From the NCBI RefSeq assembly GCF_902726645.1, contig NZ_CACVAO010000001.1, forward strand, positions 3,084,764 through 3,148,763: a stretch of DNA of 64,000 nucleotides, in the 5' to 3' direction. The position numbers and the translations under genes were made by a program. Under the pieces are notes generated by a model. That model was not told the origin of the DNA and searched no databases. It worked only from the letters and a program-made list of their open reading frames with translations. Each line of letters starts with the position of its first letter. Positions within the stretch are counted from its first letter, which is position 1. This DNA comes from Halobacillus ihumii. GTDB lineage: Bacteria > Bacillota > Bacilli > Bacillales > Halobacillaceae. Of the stretch, positions 62,607 to 64,000 are shown piece by piece.

Positions 62607-63491
62607 ATGCGAAAAGGTCTTTTACTTATATTTATTCTCATGTTTTCTGTAGTTCTCGCTGCATGCGGAGCAGATAAGGGTGAAGAGGGTTCAACTGAAA
62701 ACAGTGAGTCAGCAGAGCAGGCATCGGACTCAAAATGGAGTGAAATCCAAGAGGCAGGTGAGATTGTAGTTGGTACGTCAGGAACGCTTTATCCAGCTTC
62801 TTACTACCCTGAGAATTCTGACAAGCTTACAGGATATGACGTGGAAATTATCCGTGAAGTGGCTAAACGATTAGGTTTAAAGGTTTCTTTTGAAGAATAC
62901 GGTGTAGATGGATTGTTATCTGCTATAAAAAGCGGCCGGATAGACGTTGTCATCAATGATATGGAGGTTACTGAAAATAGGAAGAAGGAATTTGCATTTA
63001 GTGATCCATATAAGTATTCGTATTCAACGATGATTGTGCGTGAATCAGACCTTTCAGGTATTGAAACTTTAGAGGATCTGGAAGGCAAGAAACATGGTGG
63101 AGGTGCAACCACAGTATTTTCAAAAATTGCTGCACACTTTGGAGCTGAAACGAAGACATACGGAAATGTAGCTAATGATGTGTACCTTCGTGATGTAGCT
63201 AATGGACGTACGGATTTTATCATCAATGACTACTATCTGCAGACGTTAGCGCTAAAAGCATTGCCAGATATACCGGTGAAGCTTCACCCAGATCTCAAAT
63301 TTCATCCAACAGAGTCGGCTATTGTCATGCCAAAAGATGCTTCCACTCTTAAAAAGAAAATTGATGAAACATTAAATGAGATGAGAGAAGATGGAACACT
63401 AACAAAAATTTCTAAAGAATTCTTCGGTGGAAAAGATGCTTCTAAGAAACCCGAAGCCGATGTAAAAGAAATTAAAGGTTTAGACCTGTAG
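62607..63491 (+). CDS. Amino acid (cystine-type) ABC transporter receptor lipoprotein
   Basis: 294 aa from ATG 62607 (AGAGGTGG 9 nt upstream); the frame opens earlier at 62547 but without a signal. Signal peptide with lipobox LAAC (Cys20), acidic linker, then SBP_bac_3 fold: GEIVVGTSGTLYPASYY, GYDVEIIREVAKRLGLKVSF, SGRIDVVINDMEVTENRKK. Resembles TcyA/TcyJ/TcyK cystine receptors of B. subtilis. The permease follows after 10 bp; an ATPase gene is expected beyond the window. Confidence 0.9.
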   Translation: MRKGLLLIFILMFSVVLAACGADKGEEGSTENSESAEQASDSKWSEIQEAGEIVVGTSGTLYPASYYPENSDKLTGYDVEIIREVAKRLGLKVSFEEYGVDGLLSAIKSGRIDVVINDMEVTENRKKEFAFSDPYKYSYSTMIVRESDLSGIETLEDLEGKKHGGGATTVFSKIAAHFGAETKTYGNVANDVYLRDVANGRTDFIINDYYLQTLALKALPDIPVKLHPDLKFHPTESAIVMPKDASTLKKKIDETLNEMREDGTLTKISKEFFGGKDASKKPEADVKEIKGLDL

Positions 63492-63501
63492 GGGTCTCGT
63501 T

Positions 63502-64000
63502 ATGTTTGGTATTGAAATCAATGACATCAATTTAGAGAAGCTGTTTGTGCCAGAACGTGCTTGGGACAACTTACCGTTTGTATTAGAAGGGGTACCGTAC
63601 ACGTTATTAGTAGCTATTCTAGGTATGGTGCTCGGTCTGATTCTCGGATTCTTCTTAGCTTTGGCAAGAGGATCAGACAATCTTCTATTGAGGTGGCCTG
63701 CTCGTATTTATATCACCTTAATGCGAGGGACACCGATTCTTGTTTATTTATTCGTGCTTTATTTTGGTCTTCCGGTAGTCGGAATTACACTGACAGCACC
63801 AGTTGCCGCTATTATCGGTTTCGGGACGAATAGTGCTGCGTACATCGCAGAGATCAATCGCTCGTCACTGAATAGTGTCGATCATGGCCAATGGGAATCA
63901 TCGAGGGCTCTTGGATTATCTTATTGGAAAACGATGCGAAGGATTATTATGCCACAAGCGACGAGAATTGCGATTCCGCCATTAGCTAACGTTTTTCTTG
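63502..64000 (+). CDS. Amino acid ABC transporter permease (partial)
   Basis: 166 codons visible; the 3' end runs off the right edge. HisM/TcyB-type permease: NLPFVLEGVPYTLLVAILGM, LMRGTPILVYLFVLYFGLP, and the EAA loop SSRALGLSYWKTMRRIIMPQA. Forms the channel for the preceding receptor. Weak AGGGG ribosome site, suggesting translational coupling to the receptor gene. Confidence 0.95.
   Translation, partial: MFGIEINDINLEKLFVPERAWDNLPFVLEGVPYTLLVAILGMVLGLILGFFLALARGSDNLLLRWPARIYITLMRGTPILVYLFVLYFGLPVVGITLTAPVAAIIGFGTNSAAYIAEINRSSLNSVDHGQWESSRALGLSYWKTMRRIIMPQATRIAIPPLANVFL

Overview
The window reads as chromosome of a low-GC, Gram-positive, moderately halophilic Bacillaceae bacterium, most likely Halobacillus or a near relative. 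Support comes from many Bacillus subtilis-type genes (ykuK, ywbE, yfkJ-yfkI-yfkH, mreBH, a ywrABCD-like locus), strong AGGAGG-type ribosome binding sites, a SAM-I riboswitch, a T-box, PerR and sigma-B-type sites, and a salt-stress set: the osmotic proline operon order proH-proJ-proA, an ectoine hydroxylase (ectD) and a glutamine synthetase without glnR. I see no rRNA, tRNA, prophage, complete insertion sequence or CRISPR array.

Layout. 1-6059: transporters (BASS, dicarboxylate/amino acid symporter), an APH-type kinase, HIT, GNAT, Nudix and an Lrp-type regulator. 6395-14607: a peptide ABC importer, a cytoplasmic gamma-glutamyltransferase and a split CHR-family transporter, read away from the Lrp gene. 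14967-24102: AIM24-like protein, riboswitch-controlled msrA, a lone eutH, EamA and MFS transporters, ykuK, a uridine kinase-like protein and T-box-controlled argS. 24455-32856: DUF421, thioredoxin-like protein, proHJA, a frameshifted NERD gene, a nucleotidyltransferase and PerR-type katA. 33019-35570: DUF1540, an OsmC gene whose catalytic Cys codon is TGA, a GNAT and ectD. 37398-42359: a CoA-metabolism operon with FadR-like control. 42824-54260: glnA, stress and housekeeping genes, a long structured leader RNA, a mini phospholipase A2, cwlK, panE, mreBH, MOSC and SRAP genes. 54414-64000: GGDEF-EAL protein, alanine symporter, yfkJIH, a ZosA-type P-type ATPase with a perfect PerR box, and the start of a cystine-type ABC importer.

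Themes. Osmolyte synthesis (proline, glutamine/glutamate, hydroxyectoine) and thiol/peroxide defence (katA, zosA, msrA, osmC) dominate. Sigma-B-like promoters can be read before ectD, osmC, the ydaT-like gene and yfkJ, and PerR boxes before katA and zosA. Intergenic gaps carry a dispersed repeat family ending in GAGGCTGGGACA / TGTCCCAGCCTC and a 20-21 bp tandem array.

Best candidates for something new: the OsmC gene (33287-33757), which looks like a selenoprotein with a SECIS-like hairpin; a roughly 330-nt structured leader (45590-45919) ending in a terminator before an unknown gene; and the Lrp/peptide importer/gamma-glutamyltransferase/CHR locus as a possible gamma-glutamyl compound pathway.
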